Made by a program: the position numbers and the translations under genes | Shown: one piece after another, positions 15,325-23,669 of the stretch | Numbering within the stretch: the first letter of the stretch is position 1 | How the letters are laid out: the number at the start of each line of letters is the position of its first letter | Origin: Pseudomonas lalucatii | GTDB lineage: Bacteria; Pseudomonadota; Gammaproteobacteria; Pseudomonadales; Pseudomonadaceae | Direction of reading: 5' to 3' | Assembly: GCF_018398425.1 (NCBI RefSeq) | Contig: NZ_JADPMV010000001.1 | Coordinates: 558,001-622,000, forward strand | Length of the DNA: 64,000 nt | The notes under the pieces: model-generated | The model's database searches: none | What the model was told of the DNA's origin: nothing | Seen by the model: the letters and a program-made list of their open reading frames with translations, nothing else

Positions 15325-16320
15325 TCAGCCGCCGGTCATGCTCATGAAGCGCAGCACCTGGACCTGCGCGTCGGCCTCGAAGTGGTGGCGCTCGGGTTTG
15401 AGCCGCAAGGCCTCCAGCAGCGCATCGCGCAGACGCTCACGGTCGCCCGGGTGGCGGCGTATCAGCGCCTTGAGGTCCAGTGCGTTCTCATGTCCGAGGC
15501 AGAGCACCAGCTTGCCCTCGGCGGTGACCCGCACGCGGTTGCAATCGGCGCAGAAATTGTGGCTGTGCGGCGAGATGAAACCCACCCGGGTCTCACTGCC
15601 GGGCACCTGCCAGTAACGCGAGGGGCCGCCGGTGCGCTGGTGGCTGCGCACCAGCGCATGGCGCTGTTCGATCCGCCGGCGAACCTCGTCGCTGGAGCAA
15701 AAGGTCTGCTGGCGCTGGTGGCTGGAGATCTCTCCCAGGGGCATCTCCTCGATAAAGCTGATATCCAGGTCGCGGGCCATGGCGTACTCGAGCAGGTCCA
15801 GCACCTCGTCGTCGTTGCGCCCCTTCTGCACCACGCTGTTGAGCTTGATCCGGCGAAATCCGGCCGCCCGCGCCGCTTCGATTCCCGCCAGCACCTGCTC
15901 GAGTCGATCGCGCCGGGTGAAGGCGGCGAAACGGTCGCGGCGCAGGGAGTCCAGGCTGACATTCAGGCGCTGGACGCCTGCGGCGCGCAGCCGCGGCGCC
16001 AGTTCGCGCAACTGCGAGCCGTTGGTGGTAATGGCCAGGTCTTCCAGCTCCGCCCGCTGGCCCAGACGCGTCAGCAGGCTCAGCAGGTTCTTGCGCACCA
16101 GGGGCTCGCCGCCGGTGATGCGGATGCGCTTGACGCCGAGGCCGATGAAGGCATCGGCCACGGCATAGAGTTCTTCCAGGCTGAGGATCTGTGCGCGGGG
16201 CGCGAAGACCATGTCCTCGCTCATGCAGTAGGTGCAGCGAAAATCGCAGCGATCGGTGACCGATAGCCGCAGGTAGGTGATGCGCCGACCGAAGGGGTCG
16301 ACCAGCTGGGAGTTGTGCAC
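15325..16320 (-). CDS. moaA: GTP 3',8-cyclase MoaA (molybdenum cofactor biosynthesis)
   Basis: A 331-residue radical SAM enzyme. The SAM cluster motif CDFRCTYC lies near residue 25, GGEPLVR follows, and the second cluster site FCADCNRVRVTAEGKLVLCL holds the C-terminal cysteines. It ends in the conserved GG tail (SMTGG) that contacts the active site. It converts GTP to 3',8-cyclo-GTP, the first step to molybdopterin. A moaA copy inside a purine cluster fits a need for molybdenum cofactor by xanthine dehydrogenase. It is divergent from the TetR regulator and shares its operator-containing promoter region. It may be a second, dedicated copy beside a housekeeping one. Confidence 0.95.
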   Translation of the reverse strand: MHNSQLVDPFGRRITYLRLSVTDRCDFRCTYCMSEDMVFAPRAQILSLEELYAVADAFIGLGVKRIRITGGEPLVRKNLLSLLTRLGQRAELEDLAITTNGSQLRELAPRLRAAGVQRLNVSLDSLRRDRFAAFTRRDRLEQVLAGIEAARAAGFRRIKLNSVVQKGRNDDEVLDLLEYAMARDLDISFIEEMPLGEISSHQRQQTFCSSDEVRRRIEQRHALVRSHQRTGGPSRYWQVPGSETRVGFISPHSHNFCADCNRVRVTAEGKLVLCLGHENALDLKALIRRHPGDRERLRDALLEALRLKPERHHFEADAQVQVLRFMSMTGG

Positions 16321-16403
16321 AGCGGGTCTCCTGGTGCTCAGGGAGCCGATACGTTTTTTGTTATGGACTGCATGGAGGCAGATGGAAACAGAAAAAGCAC
16401 GGC

Positions 16404-16432
16404 TTGTATACAGTATTTTGACCGCAGGGTCA
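16404..16432. promoter_or_regulatory. Operator pair in the moaA/TetR divergent promoter
   Basis: CTTGTATACAG (16403-16413) contains the palindrome TGTATACA. TGAC-CGCAGG-GTCA at 16419-16432 is the RutR-like box, the most symmetrical copy in the window (TTGACC-N4-GGTCAG). They lie between divergent moaA and the TetR gene, so the regulator probably controls itself and moaA. Here the boxes are only 15 bp apart, unlike the ~41-bp layout elsewhere. Confidence 0.6.
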
Positions 16433-16544
16433 GGTAAACTGCCGGCAGGCCCGCCAGCCGCCGCCTTGAGCCCTGCGCGAGGCCGGTGCTACCATGCCGC
16501 TCCGCCGTCCGCAGCCGGGCGACACAAGGATATCGAAAGGGCCT

Positions 16545-17189
16545 ATGACCAGCATTCGCGAGCGCAACAAAGAGCTGATACTGCGTGCGGCCAGTGAAGT
16601 GTTCGCCGACAAGGGCTTCGCGGCGAGCAAGACCAGCGACATCGCCGCCAAGGCCGGCCTGCCCAAGCCCAACGTCTATTACTACTTCAAGTCGAAAGAG
16701 AACCTCTACCGCGAGGTGCTGGAAAGCATCATCGAACCCCTGCTGGCCGCCTCGGCGCCCTTCAACCAGCCGGGGCGCCCGGGCGAGGTGCTCAAGGCCT
16801 ACATTCGCTCGAAGATCCGCATCTCCCGCGAACTGCCCTTCGCCTCCAAGGTATTCGCCAGCGAGATCATGCACGGCGCGCCCCACCTGTCCGCCGAGCA
16901 GGCCGACGAACTCAACGTCCAGGCCAAGCACAATATCGCCTGCATCCAGGGCTGGATCGACCGGGGCCTGATGGCCGAGGTCGACCCGCACCACCTGATG
17001 TTCAGCATCTGGGCCGCAACCCAGACCTATGCCGATTTCGACTGGCAGATCTCCACGGTCACCGGCAAGGCCTGCCTCAGCGACGAGGACTACGAGGCCG
17101 CCGCGCAGACCATCATCCGCCTGGTCATCAGGGGCTGCGAGGTCGAGGAGAATGCGCCGGCCGCCTCCGAGCAGGTGCATCGCGCGTAA
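16545..17189 (+). CDS. TetR-family transcriptional regulator, RutR-like
   Basis: 214 residues. The N-terminal helix-turn-helix runs from ELILRAASEVFADKGF through TSDIAAKAGLPKPNVYYYFK. The C-terminal part, with ELPFASKVFASEIMHGAPHL and FSIWAATQTYADFDWQ, is typical of the RutR branch that binds nucleobases such as uracil. ATG 16545 follows AAAGGG; an earlier in-frame start at 16494 lacks a ribosome site. A RutR-type palindrome lies in its own promoter, and matching boxes occur before several purine genes, so it is the best candidate for a local repressor released by a purine or pyrimidine ligand. The ligand is inference. Confidence 0.85.
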   Translation: MTSIRERNKELILRAASEVFADKGFAASKTSDIAAKAGLPKPNVYYYFKSKENLYREVLESIIEPLLAASAPFNQPGRPGEVLKAYIRSKIRISRELPFASKVFASEIMHGAPHLSAEQADELNVQAKHNIACIQGWIDRGLMAEVDPHHLMFSIWAATQTYADFDWQISTVTGKACLSDEDYEAAAQTIIRLVIRGCEVEENAPAASEQVHRA

Positions 17190-17343
17190 GGCAGGCCAAC
17201 CGGGTCACACCCGCCCTCGCCCCTCGAGCGCCCCGACACAACCCGCACGCATGGCCAGCCTCTGCGGAGGTGCCCGTGCGCGCCGCGGGCGACCGCACCC
17301 CGGCCGTCGCCGCGGTGCCGGCCTCGCGCCCACCCGCTCGCCG

Positions 17344-17784
17344 TTAGGCGACGCTACCGCCGTCGGCGAGCAGCCCCACCGACTCCACCGCAGCGATAGC
17401 GCAGCGCTCGTCGATGTCCGAGGTGTCGCCGGTGATGCCGATGGCGCCGAGCACCACTCCCTGCTGATCGCGGATCAACACGCCACCCGGCGCCGGCACC
17501 AGATTGCCGCCTGCCAGGTTGTTCACCGCGCCGATAAACGCCGGGCGCTGCTGCGCGTCGGCGGCGATCAGTCGCGACCCCTTGCCTAGCGCCAGCGCGC
17601 CCCAGGCCTTGGCGATGGCGATCTGCGGACGCAGCAGGCTGGCGCCGTCCTCGCGTTGCAGACTGATCAGGTGACCGCCGGCATCCAGCACCGCGACAGT
17701 CAATGGTGCTGCGGAGATTTCCCGGCCTACCGCCAGGGCGCGGTTGCTGATGGTGGTCGCGGTGTGCAGGTTCAATACACTCAT
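17344..17784 (-). CDS. GlcG/HbpS-family protein (DUF336)
   Basis: 146 residues with family hallmarks: AVLDAGGHLISLQREDGA early, then IAKAWGALALGKGS and a Gly-rich end (VLGAIGITGDTSDIDERCA). Such proteins bind haem or small ligands; GlcG is encoded with glycolate oxidase and others with diol or organic-acid pathways, but biochemical function is poorly known. It has its own promoter with a TTGTATACAT box at 17914. The link to glyoxylate-forming purine breakdown resembles GlcG's link to glycolate. It is cytoplasmic with no signal peptide. Confidence 0.75.
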   Translation of the reverse strand: MSVLNLHTATTISNRALAVGREISAAPLTVAVLDAGGHLISLQREDGASLLRPQIAIAKAWGALALGKGSRLIAADAQQRPAFIGAVNNLAGGNLVPAPGGVLIRDQQGVVLGAIGITGDTSDIDERCAIAAVESVGLLADGGSVA

Positions 17785-18181
17785 GTCTGGAGCCCCTCTT
17801 CAGAAAAAGTCAGAAAGCAAGGCTTGTAACCGCAGCACCATCGCCAAACGCTGGTGAACTGCGCAAGCTCAACGACGCAAAGTACACACAAAACAATACA
17901 TTTAAAACATCTTTTGTATACATATACACAGTCAATCCTACCATCGGTACTCCCCCGAAGACTTGTAGACCGCCTGCAGCTAACCGATAAAAAATCGCTC
18001 CTTGGTCGGCAGATAATGCGGCAGCCGACTGACTGCCTGAATGCTGCGCTAAGAACAGTGCGATGCCCAGCGTCAGGCCGCAGGCCCGATGTCGCAGCAA
18101 TTCTAGAGCGTGATAAGGGAGGGCGGACTGCTCAACGCAGCGCCGGCGACTAGTCGTGAGGATGTGGCCGAGTAACGAGGT
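17785..18181. promoter_or_regulatory. Promoter region of GlcG-like gene with TTGTATACAT box
   Basis: An AT-rich patch at 17885-17940 contains TTGTATACAT (17914-17923), ~130 bp upstream of the GlcG-like start on the minus strand. The rest of the 400-bp gap shows no gene I can support; a 96-codon frame at 17810-18100 has no family features. Confidence 0.45.
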
Positions 18182-19417
18182 TCAGCCGTTGATCGGCTCG
18201 GCTGGCGGCAGACGGCTATTGGTGGAAATGCGGCAATAACTGGCCGGACTGAAACGCCACGTCACCGCTAACATCACCGACATACACACCAGCATCAGTA
18301 GCCAGGTGGCCTGAAAGCCACCGGTCTGTTCGCGCAGCCAACCGCTGAGCGACGGAGCCAGGGCGTTGATCAGAAAACCAAAGCCCTGCACGAAGGCCGC
18401 CAATTGCCCGGCCGCCCGTGGCTCATGCAGGTGATCCAGGCTGAGGATAAGGCTCAGGGCGAAACAGGCGCCCAGGCCGAAGCCGATCAAGGCGACCCAC
18501 AGTATCGGCGCACTTTGCGGGTACAGCAGCAGGCCGCCGAAGCCGAGCAGTTGCGCGATCAGGCTGACGCTCAGCAAACCACGGCGCTCGCGCATGCGCT
18601 GGGCCAGCGCTGGCATCGTCAGGGCGGCCAGGACCTGGAACACGGTCATCAGCGCCAGCAGCGAGCCACTGTCCGGGCTGCTCCAGCCCAGTTGCTGGTA
18701 ATAGGCCGGCAACCAGGCCACCACCGTCATGTAACCGCAATTGCTGAAACCGAAGTACAGCGCCAGCAGCCAAGCGCGGCGGTTACCCATGAAGGCCTGC
18801 ACGCTCTGCCCGGCAGCCAAGGGCTGCGCAGCGCGCCAGGGCATTTTCAGCCACAGCAACAAGGCCAGCAACGCCGGCAGCATCCATACCAGCAGCCCTG
18901 CTTGCCAATGCCCGAAGTGGCTGGCCAGACGTGGACTGAACTGGGCCGCCAGACCGCCGCCGCCCATCAATGCCGCCGAGTAGATGCCCATGGCCAGGGC
19001 GACCCGGCCCACGAACAGACGCTTGACCAGCCCCGGCACCAGCACCTGGATCAAGGCCACACCAATGCCTGCGAACAACGCCGAACCCAGCAACAGTCTG
19101 CCATCGACGGTAAAGCCGCGCACGGTGCAGGCCAGCAGGATGCACAGCAAGCCCAAGGCAATGCCCCGGCCCTCGCCCAGCCGCGCCTCGACGCCAGCAC
19201 TCAGCAGGGCCACCAACCCCATGCACACAACCGGCAAGGTGGTCAGCAAGGCCGCCTCCTGGAAACCCAACTGGGAACTTTCGCGAATCTCGTTGAGCAA
19301 GGGGCTGATCGACGTCAGGATCGGCCGCAGGTTCAACCCCAGAACGATCAGCATCAGCGCCCAACCGAGACCGTGCAGGCGTTGACTAATGCTCATGCGG
19401 GGAAGGCCAAGTGCCAT
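18182..19417 (-). CDS. MFS transporter, CynX/NimT-like
   Basis: 411 residues with 12 hydrophobic segments. NLRPILTSISPLL in the first helix pair is the signature of the CynX/NimT (cyanate/2-nitroimidazole) branch of the major facilitator family. Substrates in the branch are poorly known; export or import of small anions or drugs is possible. Start choice is uncertain: 19417 gives MALGLPR before M8 (19396), and neither has a strong ribosome site. It is transcribed away from the LysR gene at 19733, the usual regulator/target layout. This pair looks like an insertion into the purine island. Confidence 0.8.
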   Translation of the reverse strand: MALGLPRMSISQRLHGLGWALMLIVLGLNLRPILTSISPLLNEIRESSQLGFQEAALLTTLPVVCMGLVALLSAGVEARLGEGRGIALGLLCILLACTVRGFTVDGRLLLGSALFAGIGVALIQVLVPGLVKRLFVGRVALAMGIYSAALMGGGGLAAQFSPRLASHFGHWQAGLLVWMLPALLALLLWLKMPWRAAQPLAAGQSVQAFMGNRRAWLLALYFGFSNCGYMTVVAWLPAYYQQLGWSSPDSGSLLALMTVFQVLAALTMPALAQRMRERRGLLSVSLIAQLLGFGGLLLYPQSAPILWVALIGFGLGACFALSLILSLDHLHEPRAAGQLAAFVQGFGFLINALAPSLSGWLREQTGGFQATWLLMLVCMSVMLAVTWRFSPASYCRISTNSRLPPAEPING

Positions 19418-19607
19418 AGAGCACTACCGCGCCGGCGCAAAGGCGCGGCCCAGCGGCCAGGTTCGGCTCCTCGAGCGACTTCGCCAACGTGCGGACGAGT
19501 AGCGCACCCTTCCTGCGCCACACAGTCACGCGGGTACGCCCGCCGTGCTCGGCGCCCTCGCGATCCGGAGCAACGACCTGAGCCAGGAAGGCTTGAGCAT
19601 GCGGCAT
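19386..19607 (-). CDS. Small ORF of unknown function between MFS and LysR genes
   Basis: 73 codons starting MPHAQAFLAQVV with GAGAGG 8-9 nt before the ATG. Its 3' end overlaps the start of the MFS gene by ~30 bp. No family is recognised and the composition (many Arg, Ala, Gly) could be a chance frame. It may be a leader or decayed gene. Confidence 0.25.
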   Translation of the reverse strand: MPHAQAFLAQVVAPDREGAEHGGRTRVTVWRRKGALLVRTLAKSLEEPNLAAGPRLCAGAVVLYGTWPSPHEH

Positions 19608-19732
19608 CGGTGGTACCTCTCAAGGTCGATGGTGATCTGCGCTGGACTGCAGCCGAGAGCTATTATCCAGAGCCGATCAGGTATTCTAAAATTAAATGTA
19701 AGCATGCCTATCAGTGGATATTGGAATAGACA

Positions 19733-20557
19733 ATGCTCGATCACCTGCTGCTGCGCAGCTTTGTCGCCGTTGCCGACTGCGGCAATTTCACTCGCGCCGC
19801 CGAACGCCTGCACCTCACCCAGTCGACCGTCAGCCAGCAAGTGCGGCGGCTCGAAGACACCCTCGGTTGTCGCCTGTTCGACCGCAGTGTCCGCCGAGTG
19901 CTAGCAACCGCCGAGGGCGAGCGCTTGCTCAGCTATGCCCGGCGGATTCTGGCGCTGCATGACGAAGCCGAAGAAGTGCTGCGCAATGAGCAAAGCGAGG
20001 GAGTGCTACGACTTGGCGTGCCCGAAGACTTCGCCGAAGCCCACCCGAAGGTGCGCCTGGAGGTCAGCAGCGGACTCAGCCCGGAATTGTTGCGCCGATA
20101 TCACGACGGCGAATTCGATCTGTTGCTGAGCAAACAGATGAAGGCCGGCAACGACTGCCTAGCAGCCTGGCCGGAACCCTTGTGCTGGATGGATAGCCGC
20201 CAGCGCCCGGCGCTGGTCCGCGACCCGTTGCCGCTGGTGGCTTTTGCCCCGGGCGGTTTGTATCGCCAGGAAATGATCCAGGCCCTCGAGGTCAACGGCC
20301 GTAACTGGCGCATCAGTTACTCCAGCGCCAGCCTCGCCAGCGTCTGCGCCGCTGTGGCCGCTGGCCTCGGTATCAGCCTGCTGCCGCGGCGTGTACTGCA
20401 GTCGGGGCATCGACTACTGACAGGGGAAAGCGGCCTGCCACCAATCGACGGAATACACTTGGTGCTTTATGGCCGGCCCGGCCTGGGCCAGGCTGGCCAG
20501 GTATTGCAGGCACGGCTCCATCAACTGTGCCAGAGCCAGGCTGCCGCGGATTACTGA
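19733..20557 (+). CDS. LysR-family regulator with an apparent internal deletion
   Basis: 274 residues. The N-terminal winged helix is intact (FTRAAERLHLTQSTVSQQVR). In the effector domain, GVLRLGVPEDF is followed directly by AEAHPKVRLEVSSG. Related regulators have about 17 extra residues here (the helix that reads like LLPxLLxxFARxHP), so the first strand-helix unit is lost in frame near nucleotide 20,030. The protein is also shorter than the usual 290-300. It may still bind DNA but probably senses ligand poorly. It is divergent from the CynX-like transporter, its likely target. Confidence 0.75.
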   Translation: MLDHLLLRSFVAVADCGNFTRAAERLHLTQSTVSQQVRRLEDTLGCRLFDRSVRRVLATAEGERLLSYARRILALHDEAEEVLRNEQSEGVLRLGVPEDFAEAHPKVRLEVSSGLSPELLRRYHDGEFDLLLSKQMKAGNDCLAAWPEPLCWMDSRQRPALVRDPLPLVAFAPGGLYRQEMIQALEVNGRNWRISYSSASLASVCAAVAAGLGISLLPRRVLQSGHRLLTGESGLPPIDGIHLVLYGRPGLGQAGQVLQARLHQLCQSQAAADY

Positions 20558-20792
20558 CACACCGTTGAAAAAACCAGGCGCGCTGGGCGCTGACCAGGTG
20601 ACGACCATCGTCTTCATACAAGTCTCGGCGGCGGGGAAAAGCAGCGACAGCCTCTCCAGATGTTCGCGACAAGCCGCGTGACGCGACGTCAGCAGCAGAT
20701 GCTCGCAACAGGCCGGCGGTATGCCCCCAACCTTCCCATCAAAAACCAGTGCACTGTGCCGCCATACGACACCGGGGGGTGTTCGCCGCCCC
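20558..20792. other. Gap after LysR gene, nothing recognised
   Basis: A minus-strand frame (20414-20824) overlaps this gap and runs antisense into the LysR gene. Its upstream part (ALVFDGKVGGIPPACCEHLL) looks protein-like but I recognise no family, so no gene is claimed. Confidence 0.3.
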
Positions 20793-21644
20793 TCAGGTCT
20801 CTTCGATCCGGCTGAAAATATCATGCAGTCGCTCGGCCCGGCTCAATCGCTCCGACGCCGCCCGACCGAGGTGATCGGAAACCGAGGCACAGATATAGTT
20901 GAGGACGCTGAAGGCTGAGATGTAGGAGTCGAACAACGAGGTGCTTTTCACCATGCAGCGTATGGTCCAGTCCGCCAGGCCTGCCGTCTTGTCCTCGGAG
21001 TGGTCGGTAACGTACAGCACCCGGGTACCGAGTTCCTGGGCATACCTCATCAGCCGGTAGATCACGTCTTTGCGCCGACGAAAGCCCAACACAACGAGTA
21101 GGTCGCGCTCACTCAGCCCCGACAGATCTTTCTCGATCGCCTGTCCGGGCCTTGGCAGGATTTCGACACACTGGCGCAATTGGATCAGCTGCTGGCGCAG
21201 GTACATCGCCGGCATATAGCTGTTGCCATAGCCGATGACCCATATATTGTCTGCCGTCTCGATGTTCTCGGTGATCTGCTCAAGCATCTCCTCGCTCAGG
21301 GCATCGAAGCTGCTCAGCAGATTCTGCACTTCGCAGTCGACGTGTTGCTTAATCTCGCTTTTGAAATCGCCGCTGTGATGATCGATGGTATGCAGATAGC
21401 GGGGAGAGCCTTGCTCCTTGGCATCCCGTGCCTGCTTGCGGATTTCGCGGAAATCCTTGTAGCCGAGGCGTTTGATCAGCCGGGTGGCGGCGGCATTGGA
21501 GGTGTTGGCGCGGATGACCAGTTCGGAGATGGAATGGGTCGCCAGATCACCGGGAAAGTCTATGATGATGTCGGCCAGCAGCCGCTCGCTGCGTGGCAGC
21601 TCCTCATAGATGTCCCGCAGACGATCCTCGATCGGCAGTTTCAT
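20793..21644 (-). CDS. MurR/RpiR-family transcriptional regulator
   Basis: 283 residues from ATG 21644, chosen because GGAAG lies 5 nt upstream; earlier starts at 21656 and 21761 are weaker. The N-terminal HTH_6 domain reads LPRSERLLADIIIDFPGDLA then SISELVIRANTSNAAATRLI. The SIS domain from about residue 120 has WVIGYGNSYMPAMYLRQQL and LLVVLGFRRRKDV. RpiR regulators sense phosphorylated sugars or related small acids. It sits downstream of the YfcC gene on the same strand, separated by a terminator, and near alc-allA, so it may control ureide use. Inverted repeats upstream of itself and of alc/yfcC are candidate sites. Confidence 0.85.
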   Translation of the reverse strand: MKLPIEDRLRDIYEELPRSERLLADIIIDFPGDLATHSISELVIRANTSNAAATRLIKRLGYKDFREIRKQARDAKEQGSPRYLHTIDHHSGDFKSEIKQHVDCEVQNLLSSFDALSEEMLEQITENIETADNIWVIGYGNSYMPAMYLRQQLIQLRQCVEILPRPGQAIEKDLSGLSERDLLVVLGFRRRKDVIYRLMRYAQELGTRVLYVTDHSEDKTAGLADWTIRCMVKSTSLFDSYISAFSVLNYICASVSDHLGRAASERLSRAERLHDIFSRIEET

Positions 21645-21687
21645 GGCAACTTCCATACGTCCTGTGCATCCATGTTGATAGCGATTC

Positions 21688-21720
21688 CTGTTACGAACAA
21701 TCGATTCCAGACTGTAACAG
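21688..21720. promoter_or_regulatory. Inverted repeat before the RpiR-type gene
   Basis: CTGTTAC (21688-21694) and GTAACAG (21714-21720) are perfect inverted arms 19 bp apart, ~45-75 bp before the regulator start. It is a candidate autoregulatory site or a weak hairpin. Confidence 0.4.
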
Positions 21721-21748
21721 AACACGACATCACATGGGACCTGACGGA

Positions 21749-21780
21749 AACCCCCCCGCAACTTGGCGTTGCGGGGGGTT
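21749..21780 (-). terminator. Terminator after YfcC-family gene
   Basis: A 12-13 bp stem (AACCCCCCGCAAC against GTTGCGGGGGGTT, one spare C) with a 5-nt loop and a short T stretch on the minus strand lies 30 bp beyond the transporter stop. Confidence 0.8.
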
Positions 21781-21809
21781 ATGCCGGACGATTCAGGCTT
21801 GACGCTCGT

Positions 21810-23291
21810 TCAACCGTTCCACTGCGCGACCTGAGCGTAGACCAGGAAAGCCATCGCAATGGCGATCCACATGGCGAACAGCGGCAGGAAGAACTTGACC
21901 CACCTGTCCCACCTCACGCCGGCCAGCGCCAGGGTTGCCATGAAGTAGCCCGAGGTCGGGTAGAAGATGTTACTGAGGCCATCACCCAACTGGTAGGCCA
22001 GTACCGCGGTCTGGCGAGTCACCCCGATCAGATCGGACAACGGCGCCATGATCGGCATGGTCACCAGCGCCTGGCCGCTGCCTGACGGAATGACGAAGTT
22101 GAAACCAAGTTGGGCCAGGAACATGCCAATCGCTGACAGCATCGGCGGGAAGCCACCGACTAGCCCGCCCAGACCATGGACCAGGGTGTCCATGATCTGA
22201 CCCTCCTCCAGCACTACGGCGACCGCCCGGGCAATACCGCAGATCATGGCGCCGACCAGCACATCGCGGAAACCTTCGTTGAAACCTTCGCAGATCTCGG
22301 CGGTTTTCAGGCCGGCGATCAGACCGACCACAATGCCCATGATGACGAACAGGCCGGCCATCTCCATCATGAACCAGCCCCGCTCCAACACGCCCCACAC
22401 CAGTAGACCGAAGAAACCTAAAGCGGCAACGGCGGCCAGTTTCTGGCGCGGGGTAGCGCTCATCGCACTTTCGCTAGCGCTGTGCACGTAGCGTTGCCGT
22501 TTCTCCAGCTCGTTGACATCACCTCGCATCAGGCTGAATTCAGGATTGCCACGCACCTTCAGCGCATATCGCATCACATAGACGATACCCACGCCCAGAA
22601 TGGCGACGAAAGCCAGGATGCGCAGGGTCATGCCCGAGAACACCGGCAGGTCCGCCAGCTGCTGGCCGAGGCCGGTATTGATCGGATTGAGCACGCCGGC
22701 GGTGAAACCCGCCGTCGTGGCGCAGAGCGCCACCGCCGCCGCGGTGACCGAATCGAAGCGCAACGCGATCATCAGCGGCAGGATCACCGGCACGTAGACC
22801 AGCGCCAGCTCCTGGGTACCGATCAGCGTGGCAATCACCGCGAAGGTCACCATCAGCACCGGAATCACCAGGATGCTGTTGTGGGCGAAGCGCCGCGTCA
22901 GCTTGTCTACCCCGACCTCGATGATGCCGGTGCGCCTTAGCACCATGAACATGCCACCGATAATAAGGGTGAAAAACACCACCACACCGGCATCGATCAG
23001 CCCTTTGGGCACCGCCAGCATGAAGTCGACCAAGCCGACAGGCGTGGATTCGACGACGCGAAACGAATCCGGGTCGATAGTGGTGCGGCCGTTCGGCCCC
23101 GGTACCCGGTCATAGACACCCGCCGGGACTATATAGGTCAGCACCGCCGCGATGGCGCTGAAAACGAAAAGAATGACATAGATATGTGGCATCTCGAACG
23201 GTTTTTTCTTGCGCACATCAGACTCCACCTGCGGTTCCGTTGAATCGACTCGCTGACCGAAGGTGTCGTTGTTGCTGTTGGCACCAGCCAT
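21810..23291 (-). CDS. YfcC-family membrane transporter
   Basis: 493 residues. A charged cytoplasmic N-terminus precedes MPHIYVILFVFSAIAAVLTY, the family start, followed by ~11-12 hydrophobic segments. Typical motifs are VPAGVYDR, VFFTLIIGGMF and, near the end, NFVIPSGSGQALVTMPIMAP with the Ser/Gly-rich substrate loop. YfcC/ArcD-like and short-chain organic-acid carriers share this fold. It is divergent from allantoicase and ureidoglycolate lyase, so uptake of allantoate or ureidoglycolate is a reasonable inference; arginine-type exchange is the annotated alternative. Confidence 0.83.
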   Translation of the reverse strand: MAGANSNNDTFGQRVDSTEPQVESDVRKKKPFEMPHIYVILFVFSAIAAVLTYIVPAGVYDRVPGPNGRTTIDPDSFRVVESTPVGLVDFMLAVPKGLIDAGVVVFFTLIIGGMFMVLRRTGIIEVGVDKLTRRFAHNSILVIPVLMVTFAVIATLIGTQELALVYVPVILPLMIALRFDSVTAAAVALCATTAGFTAGVLNPINTGLGQQLADLPVFSGMTLRILAFVAILGVGIVYVMRYALKVRGNPEFSLMRGDVNELEKRQRYVHSASESAMSATPRQKLAAVAALGFFGLLVWGVLERGWFMMEMAGLFVIMGIVVGLIAGLKTAEICEGFNEGFRDVLVGAMICGIARAVAVVLEEGQIMDTLVHGLGGLVGGFPPMLSAIGMFLAQLGFNFVIPSGSGQALVTMPIMAPLSDLIGVTRQTAVLAYQLGDGLSNIFYPTSGYFMATLALAGVRWDRWVKFFLPLFAMWIAIAMAFLVYAQVAQWNG

Positions 23292-23525
23292 TTTTTCTAC
23301 CTCAGCTTAGGTTTTTTATTGTTTATCCCTTGGCTCAAGCAACGAAGGAGACAGCGTTTCCGCTCCGACAACGCCTCCTGTGCCGGCCACGGTGATCCTG
23401 CCCTGCGATTCCCGGCGCCTGTTCACCCGGGCAACGCCCCTTACGTTCTTGCTGTTGCGCACGGCCTTTAGGGATCTGCCCTGAGGGAGGCAGGCTCCTG
23501 TCGACCTGAAACCAATGATAATTTG

Positions 23526-23550
23526 TTTTCATATTAAATCAATCTGAAAA
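23526..23550. promoter_or_regulatory. AT-rich inverted repeat between yfcC and alc
   Basis: TTTTCA (23526-23531) and TGAAAA (23545-23550) are inverted arms 13 bp apart inside a distinctly AT-rich island (~23,505-23,575) in the 378-bp divergent gap. RpiR-type operators often have GAAA/TTTC arms, so this is a candidate site for the nearby regulator controlling both directions. Confidence 0.4.
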
Positions 23551-23669
23551 TTCGTTATTGATTTTACCGAAAGTTGGCGTAGGCTGATCCCTAACCAGCG
23601 GTCGGGGGAGCGGGATCGTACGCCGCCCGACACGACCAAGAATCAACAAACCCCATCAAGGTGTAATCG

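Noticed and set aside
16313..16322. TTGTGCACAG palindrome over the moaA start codon as an operator
   Set aside because: It overlaps the codons for Met-His-Asn and has no partner box; chance is as likely.
17810..18100. 96-codon minus-strand frame
   Set aside because: No family, unusual composition, and it covers the promoter of the GlcG-like gene.
20414..20824. 136-codon minus-strand frame after the LysR gene
   Set aside because: It runs antisense into the LysR gene and into the RpiR end; the middle looks protein-like but I recognise no family, so no gene is claimed.
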